A DNA stretch of 39,321 nucleotides from JBBQZP01 sp038207585 (GTDB lineage Bacteria; Pseudomonadota; Alphaproteobacteria; Rhodobacterales; Rhodobacteraceae), in assembly GCA_038207585.1 (NCBI GenBank), contig JBBQZP010000031.1, forward strand, positions 1-39,321, in the 5' to 3' direction. The notes beneath the pieces are model-generated. The model was not told the DNA's origin. It ran no database searches and worked only from the letters and a program-made list of their open reading frames with translations. Every line of letters starts with the position of its first letter. The stretch's first letter is position 1. The position numbers were made by a program, and so were the translations under genes. Below, piece by piece: positions 7,555 through 15,202 of this stretch.

Positions 7555-7667
7555 ACCTGCCCGCCCTTCCGTTTCATTGGACGCAGAGTGTCGTGCAGCG
7601 GGCGGGTTTGGCAAGCGGTCTGCGCGTTGCCCCGCGACATCCCGCCGAAATCTGCATGCAGCAATGC

Positions 7668-7694
7668 AAAAGGGCAGCCCGAAGGCTGCCCTTT
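7668..7694 (-). terminator. Terminator after acpP
   Basis: AAAGGGCAGCC (7669-7679) and GGCTGCCCTTT (7684-7694) form an 11-bp perfect stem. On the transcript strand the loop reads UUCG, and T residues close the stem. It lies about 20 bases past the acpP stop codon, as expected for the end of a highly expressed acpP message. Confidence 0.85.
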
Positions 7695-7715
7695 CAAAAA
7701 CCTGCGCGCGGCCAA

Positions 7716-7949
7716 TCAGGCGGCGGCGGAAATGAACTTCACGGCATCGCCGAAGGTCTGGATCGTTTCGGCGGCATCATCAGGGATCTCGATCCCGAAT
7801 TCTTCCTCGAACGCCATCACCAGTTCAACCGTATCAAGGCTGTCGGCGCCCAGATCGTCGATGAACGAGGCGTTCTCGACAACCTTGTCTTCTTCGACGC
7901 CCAGATGCTCGACGACGATCTTTTTCACGCGGTCCGCGATGTCGCTCAT
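7716..7949 (-). CDS. acpP: Acyl carrier protein
   Basis: ACP carries the growing acyl chain on a 4'-phosphopantetheine arm during fatty acid and lipid A synthesis. The 77-residue acidic protein matches the family along its whole length. The attachment serine is S37 in GADSLDTVELVMAFEEEFGIEIPD. It is preceded by GAGGAAATGAC, which provides the ribosome binding site. It lies downstream of fabD and fabG on the same strand and is followed by a strong terminator. The 175-bp gap to fabG probably contains its own promoter, in line with the high expression usual for acpP. Confidence 0.98.
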   Translation of the reverse strand: MSDIADRVKKIVVEHLGVEEDKVVENASFIDDLGADSLDTVELVMAFEEEFGIEIPDDAAETIQTFGDAVKFISAAA

Positions 7950-8124
7950 GTCATTTCCTCAAAGTTGCGGGCGGCTGGCCCGTTGCTGTCTTGTGCCCCG
8001 AAAGGCGGCTGCCCCTTACTTTTCACAGCAAGGCACCAAAGCGCAAGCCCCGGCGTATTCGGATGCGCCTATAACAAGGCCCCGCGGGCTTGGCAAACGC
8101 TTTCACCAAACCCGGGCGCGCAGG

Positions 8125-8862
8125 TCAGATCATTGCCATTCCGCCGTTGATATGCAGCGTGGCACCGGTCACATAGCCCGCCTCGTGGCTGCAAAGATAC
8201 AGCACCGCCGCTGCAATTTCATCGGCCGATCCCATGCGACCCGCGGGAATTTGCGCAAGCAATCCCTCGCGTTGCGCGTCATTCAGCTTGTCGGTCATGG
8301 CCGTCGCAATGAAACCGGGGGCCACGCAGTTCACCGTGATGCCCCGGCTGGCCACTTCGCCCGCCAGTGATTTTGACATGCCGACCATACCCGCCTTGCT
8401 GGCCGCGTAATTCGCTTGCCCCGGATTGCCGGTAGAACCCACGACAGAGCTGACATTCACGATCCGTCCCCAGCGCGCCTTCATCATCGGCCGCACGGCA
8501 CCCCGGCAAAGCCGAAAGGTCGAGGTCAGGTTCACATCCAGCACCGATTGCCAGTCATCATCCGACATCCTCATGAACAGCCCGTCACGGGTGATGCCTG
8601 CATTGTTGATCAGGATATCAAGGCTGCCCATCGCTTCGGCTGCCGCCTTTGGCAGAGCCTCGACCGCCGCCATGTCTGACAGATCGCAGGGCAGCGCAAA
8701 GGCCCGCGCGCCAAGATCGCGCGCCAAATCTTCCAGCGGGGCCACGCGCGTGCCCGAAAGGGCCACCGACGCACCCGCGCCGTGCAGCGCGCGCGCAATC
8801 GCCGCCCCGATGCCGCCCGACGCGCCCGTCACCAAAGCCGATTTTCCGGTCAGATCGAACAT
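8125..8862 (-). CDS. fabG: 3-oxoacyl-[acyl-carrier-protein] reductase
   Basis: FabG reduces 3-oxoacyl-ACP to 3-hydroxyacyl-ACP with NADPH in each fatty acid elongation cycle. The 245-residue short-chain dehydrogenase has the nucleotide-binding TGASGGIG (12-19), NNAG (86-89) and the Ser-Tyr-Lys triad (S139, Y152 in YAASK, K156). The C-terminal GMAMI ending is typical of FabG. The start at MFDLTGKSALV is supported by a strong AAGGAGGA sequence about 9 bases upstream; the longer frame upstream is not family-like. It lies between fabD and acpP. Confidence 0.97.
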   Translation of the reverse strand: MFDLTGKSALVTGASGGIGAAIARALHGAGASVALSGTRVAPLEDLARDLGARAFALPCDLSDMAAVEALPKAAAEAMGSLDILINNAGITRDGLFMRMSDDDWQSVLDVNLTSTFRLCRGAVRPMMKARWGRIVNVSSVVGSTGNPGQANYAASKAGMVGMSKSLAGEVASRGITVNCVAPGFIATAMTDKLNDAQREGLLAQIPAGRMGSADEIAAAVLYLCSHEAGYVTGATLHINGGMAMI

Positions 8863-9040
8863 CCCCACTCCTCCTTCGTGTCTGCCATATGTCCCGGTCG
8901 GGCCATAACAGGACGGGCCGGGCCGCACCACAAAAACTGCGTTGGCACCGGCCGTATGAGCCAGCAAGATCGACAAAAGCCCCCGAATATAGGGTCTTGC
9001 GTGTGGCCGGAATCCGCCACTCGCGCCTGGCGAGAAGAAC

Positions 9041-9970
9041 TCAGACGCGCAGCGCTGCAATATCCTCGGGCGTACCTATGGCGCGCGTCGCGGCTTCCGG
9101 CGCAATCCGGCGGATCATGCCGGAAAGCGCCTTGCCTGCACCAATCTCCCAGAATTCGCTCACCCCTGCGCCGGCCATCCACGCCACACTTTCGCGCCAC
9201 CGCACCGACCCTGTAATCTGTGCGACCAACAGCGCGCGGATGCGGTCGGGTTCGGTCACAGCCTCGGCGCGCACGTTCACCACAACCGGCACCGATGGCG
9301 CATTGATCACCACGCCCGAAAGCGCCTCGCGCATCACGGCTGCGGCTGGCTCCATCAACGCACAGTGGAAGGGCGCGCTGACCGGCAACAGGATCGCGCG
9401 TTTGGCACCGCGCTCTTTCGCGATCACCAAGGCCCGCTCCACCGCCGCCTTGTGGCCTGAAACCACAACTTGCGCCGGGTCATTGTCATTGGCCGCCTGA
9501 CACACCTCGTCACCCGCAGCCTCCAGAGCCACTTCGGTCGCGGTTTCAAAATCGAGGCCCAGAAGCGCCGCCATCGCGCCCACACCGACCGGCACCGCCT
9601 CTTGCATCGCGCGGCCCCGCGCCCGCAACAGCCGCGCCGTATCGGCCAGACCAATCGCCCCTGCCGCACACAGCGCCGAGTATTCACCCAGCGAATGCCC
9701 TGCCACGAAATCCACGCCAGCCATCCCCAGACCTTCGGCCTCCAGCGCGGCCAGTGCCGCCATGCTGGTCGCCATCAGCGCCGGCTGTGCGTTCTGGGTC
9801 AGGGTCAGGTCTTCAATCGCCCCCTCCCAGATCAGCGCTGACAGCTTTTCGCCCAGCGCGTCATCGACCTCATCAAACACCGCCTGCGCAGCCGGATAAG
9901 CGGCAGCCAGTGCCCGGCCCATGCCGATGGTCTGTGCCCCCTGCCCCGGAAATACGAATGCGCGTGCCAT
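9041..9970 (-). CDS. fabD: Malonyl-CoA:ACP transacylase
   Basis: FabD moves the malonyl group from CoA to ACP, supplying the extender unit for FabF. The 309-residue protein starts MARAFVFPGQGAQ, the usual beginning for the family, after a GGGAGG ribosome binding site. The nucleophilic serine is S93 in GHSLGEYSAL. The catalytic histidine is in SAPFHCALM, and the malonate-binding arginine lies in the LLRARGRAMQ segment. It is the first gene of the minus-strand fatty-acid cluster and is divergent from the cytochrome b561-YceI gene at 10128. About 178 bp separate it from fabG. Confidence 0.97.
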   Translation of the reverse strand: MARAFVFPGQGAQTIGMGRALAAAYPAAQAVFDEVDDALGEKLSALIWEGAIEDLTLTQNAQPALMATSMAALAALEAEGLGMAGVDFVAGHSLGEYSALCAAGAIGLADTARLLRARGRAMQEAVPVGVGAMAALLGLDFETATEVALEAAGDEVCQAANDNDPAQVVVSGHKAAVERALVIAKERGAKRAILLPVSAPFHCALMEPAAAVMREALSGVVINAPSVPVVVNVRAEAVTEPDRIRALLVAQITGSVRWRESVAWMAGAGVSEFWEIGAGKALSGMIRRIAPEAATRAIGTPEDIAALRV

Positions 9971-10127
9971 GAAAACCTCCCTGCGTTTGATCCGCAATAG
10001 CCTGGCCCGGCCCGTTTCGCAATCGCCGCACTACCGTCGCGCACAGACCTTGTGCAACGAATACGGGGTGTTCAGGGCGCACAACCCTGCTAACTTTTTC
10101 CCAGAACCCGCAGCACCCCGAGGTCCC

Positions 10128-11324
10128 ATGCCCGCCGCCAACACCGCCACCACCTACGGATCAGTCACCCGCACGTTCCACTGGCTAACCGCGCTGATGA
10201 TCCTGACCGCGATCCCGCTGGGGCTTTATGCCAATGGCTTGCCGTTTGACACGGGTGATGCGCTGGCGTGGAAAGCGCAGGTCTTTTCGGTGCACAAGAC
10301 GCTGGGGGTCGCGATCTTTGTGGTGGCGTTGGCGCGCATCCTTTGGGCGCTGACGCAGATGCATCCGGTGCCGCTGCACCCTGACAAAAAGGCGGAAACG
10401 GCGCTGGCAGCCTTGGTGCATTGGGTGCTTTACATCTCGCTGGTGGCGATGCCGCTGACGGGATGGGTGGAACATGCGGCAAGCACCGGCTTTGCGCCGA
10501 TCCTGTGGCCGCTGGGGCAAGATCTGCCGTTCGTGCCGAAGTCCGAAAGTGTGGCCCATCTTGCGGGCACGCTGCATTGGGTGTTTTCCAAGCTGCTGAT
10601 CGCATCCGTTCTTCTGCACATCGCGGGCGCTTTGAAGCACGCGGTGATCGACGGGGATGGAACACTGTCTCGTATGGCGTCGGGCATGCCCGCCGGGGCG
10701 CCGCATGCCCGCCAGCCCGTTGTTGCCCCGGCGCTGAGTGCGCTTGCGATCTTTGCGGCAGGCACCGCGACCGCCGCCTATCTTTCGGTCACACCCGCCC
10801 AGACCGCCGCGTCCCCAACCGCAGCGCCCGCCGCCACCACCGCCGGGAACTGGCAGGTCACGGACGGCACGCTTGGGTTCACCATCAATCAGCTTGGCAG
10901 CCCGGTTCAGGGCAGCTTTGCCGACTGGACCGCCGACATCACGTTTGAGGATACACCCGGAAATGGCCCGAAAGGTCAGGTCACGGTGACCATCGACATG
11001 ACCAGTCTTGCCTTGGGGTCGGTCACCGATCAGGCCAAGTCGAAGGATTTCTTTGACGTGACAACCCACCCCACCGCCACCTTCACCGCTGATATCGTGA
11101 AGGACGACACCGGCTATGCGGCCTTGGGCACCCTGTCCTTGCACGGACAAAACGCGCCCGTGACACTGCCCTTTACGCTCCAGATCACGGGCGATACGGC
11201 GACAATGACCGCCGGTTTCCCGCTGGACCGCCGCGCCTTTGGCATCGGGCCTGCGTATGGCGATGAAAAGACCGTAGGCTTCAACGCCGCTGTGGCCATC
11301 GCGCTGACAGCCAAACGCAAATGA
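10128..11324 (+). CDS. Cytochrome b561 domain fused to a YceI domain
   Basis: This 398-residue protein joins two domains. Residues 1-180 form a four-helix bacterial cytochrome b561 (CybB-like) with candidate haem-ligand histidines at H18, H56, H150 and H164. After a further hydrophobic segment (about 200-220) and an Ala/Pro/Thr-rich linker, residues 242-398 form a YceI domain. YceI is a lipocalin-like periplasmic fold known to bind isoprenoid quinones. The layout suggests membrane electron transfer to or from a periplasmic quinone-binding domain. The substrate is unknown. The start at MPAANTATTYGSVTRTFHW is chosen because the longer frame has no family similarity. It converges on a stand-alone yceI gene, from which it is separated by a strong hairpin. 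Confidence 0.9.
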   Translation: MPAANTATTYGSVTRTFHWLTALMILTAIPLGLYANGLPFDTGDALAWKAQVFSVHKTLGVAIFVVALARILWALTQMHPVPLHPDKKAETALAALVHWVLYISLVAMPLTGWVEHAASTGFAPILWPLGQDLPFVPKSESVAHLAGTLHWVFSKLLIASVLLHIAGALKHAVIDGDGTLSRMASGMPAGAPHARQPVVAPALSALAIFAAGTATAAYLSVTPAQTAASPTAAPAATTAGNWQVTDGTLGFTINQLGSPVQGSFADWTADITFEDTPGNGPKGQVTVTIDMTSLALGSVTDQAKSKDFFDVTTHPTATFTADIVKDDTGYAALGTLSLHGQNAPVTLPFTLQITGDTATMTAGFPLDRRAFGIGPAYGDEKTVGFNAAVAIALTAKRK

Positions 11325-11327
11325 AAA

Positions 11328-11353
11328 CGGCCGGTGGATCGCTCCACCGGCCG
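11328..11353. terminator. Bidirectional terminator hairpin between convergent YceI genes
   Basis: CGGCCGGTGGA (11328-11338) and TCCACCGGCCG (11343-11353) form an 11-bp perfect stem with a TCGC loop. It lies just past the fusion-gene stop and about 20 bases past the stop of the opposing gene. AAAA precedes it on the plus strand, which gives a T-run for minus-strand transcripts. Confidence 0.75.
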
Positions 11354-11373
11354 CCCACCAAACTCAGGTGTGG

Positions 11374-11949
11374 TTATTCCGCCTTGGCGGCCTCGACCGT
11401 GATCTGCACCTGCACCTCGTCCGAGACATAAGGCGCAAACATCCCCAACCCGTAATCCGACCGCAAAAGCGTTGTGGTGGCGTTGAAGCCCGCCCATTCC
11501 TTTTTCTCGATCGGATGCTCGCCCATCTGGTTCAGCACGGCATCCAGAACGACCGGTTTCGTCACCCCGTTCAGCGTCAGATCGCCGGTGATCTTGGCGG
11601 TCTTCTCGCCCGTCACTTGGATGCCGGTTGAGGTGAACGTCACCATCTCGTCGTCAGTGGCATCAAGGAAATCGGGTGACATGAAATGATCGAACCGCGC
11701 CTGCCAGCCAGTGAGCATGGATTTCACCGGAAACGCCACCGAAACCGAGCTGTCGGCCGGCGCGTCGGCATCCATCGTGATCTCGCCCTCAAAGCCAGAA
11801 AACATGCCCGTGCCTGTCGAATAGCCAAGGTGGTTATAGCTGAAAACGATCTGGCTGTGGCTCGGATCAAGCGTGTATTTCACCGGGGCGGCCAGTGCAG
11901 GTGCAGCGGCAAATCCTGCGATCAGGGCAAGGGGAAGAAGGCGTGTCAT
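11374..11949 (-). CDS. YceI family periplasmic protein
   Basis: This 191-residue secreted protein has a clear signal peptide (MTRLLPLALIAGFAAAPALAA). The mature YceI domain begins YTLDPSHSQIVFSYNHLGYS and contains FDHFMSPDFLDA and GDLTLNGVTKPVVLD, all standard family blocks. YceI proteins bind polyprenyl or quinone lipids in the periplasm; the precise role is generally unknown. An AAGGA sequence precedes the ATG. Its opposing neighbour carries a second YceI domain fused to cytochrome b561, so the two products may act on the same lipid. A conserved DPSHS motif is intact. Confidence 0.93.
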   Translation of the reverse strand: MTRLLPLALIAGFAAAPALAAPVKYTLDPSHSQIVFSYNHLGYSTGTGMFSGFEGEITMDADAPADSSVSVAFPVKSMLTGWQARFDHFMSPDFLDATDDEMVTFTSTGIQVTGEKTAKITGDLTLNGVTKPVVLDAVLNQMGEHPIEKKEWAGFNATTTLLRSDYGLGMFAPYVSDEVQVQITVEAAKAE

Positions 11950-12171
11950 GGCGTGGTCCTTTGTGTTGGGTCGACAACAAACTGTCCCGCCCTATGTGCG
12001 GACCCCGCGGCGCAGGCTCAACTGCACGCTGTTGAACAGGGTCTGTGCGGTGCCAAACACTGAACGGGGGGCAGGATTTCCTTACCCGCCACGGTTCGAA
12101 TCACTCTGCCTTTGCGTGTAATTTTGTGTTATGGAGAATGCTTATTGGTTTAAATTTATTGGATGGCTCAC

Positions 12172-12615
12172 ATGACACGCATGATTTCATGCCTGTTTCT
12201 CGGCCTTATTGCAGCACAGGCCAACGGACCGGCATTCGCACAAGACTTCAACGCCAACCCGACTGGCGCGCTGATCGCGCCACGTTCTGATGTCATTGTT
12301 TTTGACCAGCCGCCCGATGGCGCTCTGAAATCCGCCCCGATGGCCGAAGGCGTGCTGCAGCCCAGCGGTGGCGGGGCGACATGGTTCGGGCTGCAACCCG
12401 ACGCGAACGCGCCCTCGGGATATGCGCCCAACGGCACATCCACATCCGTCGCCGGGGCGCTTTCGGTCACGGGCTACGTTGATATCTATCAGGGCAATTC
12501 GCTCAACCGCTGGGTCCAGATCGCCCCGACCGCCTCGGGCACCCCCGGCGGCTGGGTGCAATGGGGGGCGGCGGGCCAAGCGCCGCAAGGCTTTACCGTG
12601 ACGGGAGGGAACTAG
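12172..12615 (+). CDS. Unrecognised secreted protein, possible SH3-like fold
   Basis: This protein of about 147 residues has a signal peptide (MTRMISCLFLGLIAAQANGPAFA, then QDF). It is Gly/Ala/Pro-rich after cleavage. ARSDVIVFDQPPDG near the start and GYVDIYQGNSLNRWVQIAP...GGWVQWG near the end resemble the strand layout of bacterial SH3-like domains. That is an impression from sequence pattern, not a family match. An ATG at 12163 would add three residues. Its TAG is followed after one base by the ATG of the next gene, so the pair is almost certainly co-translated. The upstream 222 bp are AT-richer and hold no other gene. The function is unknown. Confidence 0.7.
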   Translation: MTRMISCLFLGLIAAQANGPAFAQDFNANPTGALIAPRSDVIVFDQPPDGALKSAPMAEGVLQPSGGGATWFGLQPDANAPSGYAPNGTSTSVAGALSVTGYVDIYQGNSLNRWVQIAPTASGTPGGWVQWGAAGQAPQGFTVTGGN

Positions 12616-12616
12616 G

Positions 12617-13090
12617 ATGGACCGCTTCAATCCGCAGACACTGGACGCGATCACGGAAATCATGAATCAGAACATCGTCATTTTCGGCACCGAATTGTCG
12701 CGTGACCTGCTGACGATGGGGCTTCTGGCGATCTTGTTCTTCATGGGCACCGCCATTGGCTGTGTGCTGAAATTGAACGGCGATGCAACGCCGGTGAAGG
12801 TGATGCTCGGCTCTATCGTCGTGTTTTTCCTGTCTTCGCCGGTTTCGGCGCGGGTGCTTTCGGGCAACTGGGGCAAAACCCCCATTTCGGCGCTGGATCA
12901 GGTGGTGAACTGGGTCGCGGCCTCCGGTCCCATGCCCAACGCCTTCTTTGCGTTCGGCGTGGTGATGGTGTTCGGACTGATGTCCTGGCCGATCCTGCAA
13001 CTGGGCATCAAGGGCTTGCGCAAGGTGATCGCAATCGGCGACAGCAAAGTATCGCCGCCGCCCGCAGCTCCGCCTGCCACGCCGGGATAA
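12617..13090 (+). CDS. Unrecognised inner-membrane protein with three predicted helices
   Basis: This 157-residue protein has a short cytosolic or amphipathic N-terminus and hydrophobic segments at about 33-54, 60-80 and 107-130. A positively charged stretch follows (KGLRKVIAIGDSK), then a proline-rich tail (PPPAAPPATPG). GGGAGGGAAC directly before the ATG is the ribosome binding site and lies inside the upstream gene's last codons. The one-base gap to the secreted protein upstream implies a two-protein unit, perhaps a membrane anchor with a periplasmic partner. I recognise no family. It sits immediately upstream of the ribosomal rpsF leader. Confidence 0.75.
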   Translation: MDRFNPQTLDAITEIMNQNIVIFGTELSRDLLTMGLLAILFFMGTAIGCVLKLNGDATPVKVMLGSIVVFFLSSPVSARVLSGNWGKTPISALDQVVNWVAASGPMPNAFFAFGVVMVFGLMSWPILQLGIKGLRKVIAIGDSKVSPPPAAPPATPG

Positions 13091-13241
13091 GGCCGCCAGA
13101 ACCCTTGCGCGCAACAGGAGGCTGCTGTAATGGGCAGCCTCTTGCCGCATTTTCCATGAACGGTGCAGCCTCTCGTGGACGGGCAGCGGCAAGATCATCC
13201 GCCCGTCCTATGAAATGCGCCCAGATATGAACGGAGCCCGC
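13091..13241 (+). promoter_or_regulatory. Structured rpsF leader, candidate ribosomal-protein autoregulatory RNA
   Basis: GAGGCTGC (13118-13125) can pair with GCAGCCTC at either 13134-13141 or 13165-13172, giving two exclusive hairpins. Farther on, GGACGGGC (13177-13184) pairs with GCCCGTCC (13201-13208). The loop of that hairpin contains GCGGCAAG (13186-13193), complementary to CTTGCCGC at 13141-13148, so a pseudoknot is possible. S6:S18-binding leaders upstream of rpsF are known in several bacteria. Whether this leader belongs to that class is inference. Confidence 0.5.
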
Positions 13242-13721
13242 ATGCCGCTTTACGAGCATGTTTTCATCTCGCGTCAGGACCTGTCCAACACGCAAGCCGA
13301 AGGCCTTATCGAACACTTCTCCACAGTCCTTTCGGATAACGGCGGCAAGGTCGTCGAACACGAATACTGGGGCGTCAAGACGATGGCCTACAAGATCAAC
13401 AAGAATCGCAAGGGCCACTATGCCTTTCTGAAAACGGATGCGCCTTCGGCCGCCGTCCAGGAAATGGAACGCCTCATGCGTCTGCATGACGACGTGATGC
13501 GCATCCTGACCATCAAGGTCGATGTGCACGGCGAGGGCCCGTCGGTCCAGATGCAAAAGCGCGATGACCGCGAGCGTGGGGATCGTCCCGAGGGTGGCTT
13601 TGGCGGTGAACGCCGTGAGCGTCCGTCGTTCGGCGACCGGCCTGATCGTGGTGACCGGGGCGACCGCCCCGAGCGTAGTGGCGGCGACCGTGGCGGCTTT
13701 GCCGGCGCGCCGCGTCGTTGA
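13242..13721 (+). CDS. rpsF: 30S ribosomal protein S6 with a long charged C-terminal tail
   Basis: S6 binds 16S rRNA as a dimer with S18 in the platform of the small subunit. Residues 1-100 are the normal S6 fold (MPLYEHVFISRQDLS, EYWGVKTMAYKINKNRKGHYAFLKTD, MRLHDDVMRILTIKV). The rest is a tail of about 55 residues rich in Arg, Gly and Asp, with repeated GDR units, predicted to be disordered. GGAG precedes the chosen ATG. The in-frame ATG nine codons upstream lies within the leader and lacks family similarity. rpsR follows after 23 bases. Tail extensions occur in alphaproteobacterial S6, but this one is notably repetitive. Confidence 0.97.
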   Translation: MPLYEHVFISRQDLSNTQAEGLIEHFSTVLSDNGGKVVEHEYWGVKTMAYKINKNRKGHYAFLKTDAPSAAVQEMERLMRLHDDVMRILTIKVDVHGEGPSVQMQKRDDRERGDRPEGGFGGERRERPSFGDRPDRGDRGDRPERSGGDRGGFAGAPRR

Positions 13722-13744
13722 TCTGAGAGAGGAAAGGACACCAA

Positions 13745-13972
13745 ATGGCGACCAAACCGTTTTTCCGCCGCCGCAAGGTCTGCCCGTTCTCGGGCGACAA
13801 TGCACCGGCCATCGACTACAAAGACACGCGCACGCTGCAGCGCTACATCTCCGAGCGTGGCAAGATCGTGCCGTCACGCATCACTGCCGTATCCGCCATC
13901 AAGCAGCGTGAGCTGGCCCGCGCAATCAAGCGCGCCCGCTTCCTCGCCCTGCTGCCCTATGCCGTGAAGTAA
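13745..13972 (+). CDS. rpsR: 30S ribosomal protein S18
   Basis: S18 partners with S6 on the platform of the 30S subunit. The 75-residue protein shows the family core FFRRRKVCPFSGDNAPAIDYKDTRTLQRYISERGKIVPSRITAVSAIKQRELARAIKRAR in near-standard form. It is preceded by GAGAGGAAAGGA. It lies second in the rpsF-rpsR-rplI operon, with 11 bases between its stop and the rplI start. No anomaly was seen. Confidence 0.98.
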   Translation: MATKPFFRRRKVCPFSGDNAPAIDYKDTRTLQRYISERGKIVPSRITAVSAIKQRELARAIKRARFLALLPYAVK

Positions 13973-13983
13973 GGAGCAACATC

Positions 13984-14559
13984 ATGCAGGTTATCCTTCT
14001 TCAGCGCGTGGCCAAGCTTGGCCAGATGGGCGATGTCGTCAACGTGAAAGACGGCTACGGCCGCAACTACCTTTTGCCGCAGGGCAAGGCGTTGCGCGCA
14101 AACCCGTCCAACATCGCGTCCTTCGAGCAGCGCAAGGCGCAGCTTGAAACGCAAAACCTCGAAACCCGCAAAGAGGCCGAGGCGGCATCGTCCAAGCTGG
14201 ACGGTCAGGTCTTTGTCATCATCCGGTCCGCTTCGGATTCGGGCGCTTTGTATGGCTCGGTCACGACGCGCGATGCGGCAGATGCCGCAACGGCTGCGGG
14301 CTTTACCGTGGATCGTGGTCTGGTGGTCCTTGACCGTCCGATCAAGGATCTGGGTATGCACACGGTTTCGGTCGTGCTGCACCCCGAAGTGACGGTGAAG
14401 ATCAAAATCAACGTCGCGCGTTCGGCCGAAGAGGCAGAATTGCAGGCCGCTGGCAAATCCATTCAGGAACTTGCCGCCGAAGCCGAAGCCGCCGCCGAGT
14501 TCGAAATTGCCGAGTTGTTCGACGAAATGGGTGCAGCCCAGGACGGCGAAGACCTCTGA
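13984..14559 (+). CDS. rplI: 50S ribosomal protein L9
   Basis: L9 is an elongated 23S rRNA-binding protein at the base of the L1 stalk. Residues 1-50 form the N-terminal domain (MQVILLQRVAKLGQMGDVVNVKDGYGRNYLLPQGKA, the family signature), followed by the long connecting helix and the C-terminal domain (GLVVLDRPIKDLGMHTVSVVLHPEV). At 191 residues it is longer than the roughly 150 of E. coli, owing to an Ala/Glu-rich C-terminal helix (about 155-191), a common extension in alphaproteobacteria. AAGGAG precedes the ATG. A strong terminator follows. Confidence 0.98.
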   Translation: MQVILLQRVAKLGQMGDVVNVKDGYGRNYLLPQGKALRANPSNIASFEQRKAQLETQNLETRKEAEAASSKLDGQVFVIIRSASDSGALYGSVTTRDAADAATAAGFTVDRGLVVLDRPIKDLGMHTVSVVLHPEVTVKIKINVARSAEEAELQAAGKSIQELAAEAEAAAEFEIAELFDEMGAAQDGEDL

Positions 14560-14583
14560 TCCCACCGATATCGAAAAGACATC

Positions 14584-14617
14584 AAACCGCGCCGGGCAAC
14601 CGGCGCGGTTTTTCTTT
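14584..14617 (+). terminator. Terminator of the rpsF-rpsR-rplI operon
   Basis: AAACCGCGCCGG (14584-14595) and CCGGCGCGGTTT (14600-14611) form a 12-bp perfect stem with a GCAA loop, followed by TCTTTT. It lies 25 bases after the rplI stop and is a classic Rho-independent terminator. Confidence 0.95.
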
Positions 14618-15202
14618 TGGCATCTGCAAGTGCCAACGGACCGGTGTGCCACCCACCCCAGAACGCCGTGGCAGCCGCGATCCGGGTCCGGGCATACCTG
14701 CACCCACCGCCCGGATGAACTGCGCGAGGCCTACAATGACGCCCTGTCGCGCGGCCCGAAATGAGGCGAACGGATCGGGGGCGAGTCTGAAACGGATACC
14801 CGAGACGTCGAAAGTGCTGGGCGGGGTGTAGGCATCAAAGGAATGGCCGCGCTAGAACGGGATTCGCTACAAATGCCTACTTTGAGCCTATTCAGACCGA
14901 TGCTGCGTCATTTACGTATGTCCGCTAACGAAGGATGGCCAAAAACCTTCAACAAACAGTTGGGTTTTGAACGGGGTTTTTCGCAGCGTCAATCGGGTTG
15001 GTTTGGCCCTGTGCCAAAAAGGAGGGTTTTTGGAAGGGACCAAAGACCCGCTTTGCATGACGAAGCAGCCATCTGGAAAATTGAAAGTGGGGCCGCTTAT
15101 GGGAGATGATACTGTTCGGGACAGAATGAAACCGCGCAACATGCCGGACGTCGATTTGCAATAGCTGGTAAAGCTCAGAGTATCGGAGCTAAGCAAACAG
15201 AC
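14618..15202. other. Gene-free spacer at the left edge of a low-GC patch
   Basis: This 585-bp stretch contains only short frames with no recognisable protein. Composition shifts from GC-rich to noticeably AT-richer at about 14.86 kb. The words ATGTCCGCT (near 14918) and AAGTCCGCAT (near 16020) on either side of the unknown gene hint at decayed repeat sequence, but the match is too short to be sure. Confidence 0.5.

Noticed and set aside
13008..13877. A 289-codon minus-strand frame opposite rpsF and rpsR
   Set aside because: It is antisense to ribosomal protein genes and produces no recognisable protein.
14843..15109. Short frames on both strands at the left of the low-GC patch
   Set aside because: None has a convincing ribosome binding site or similarity, and the two strands give equally random-looking products.
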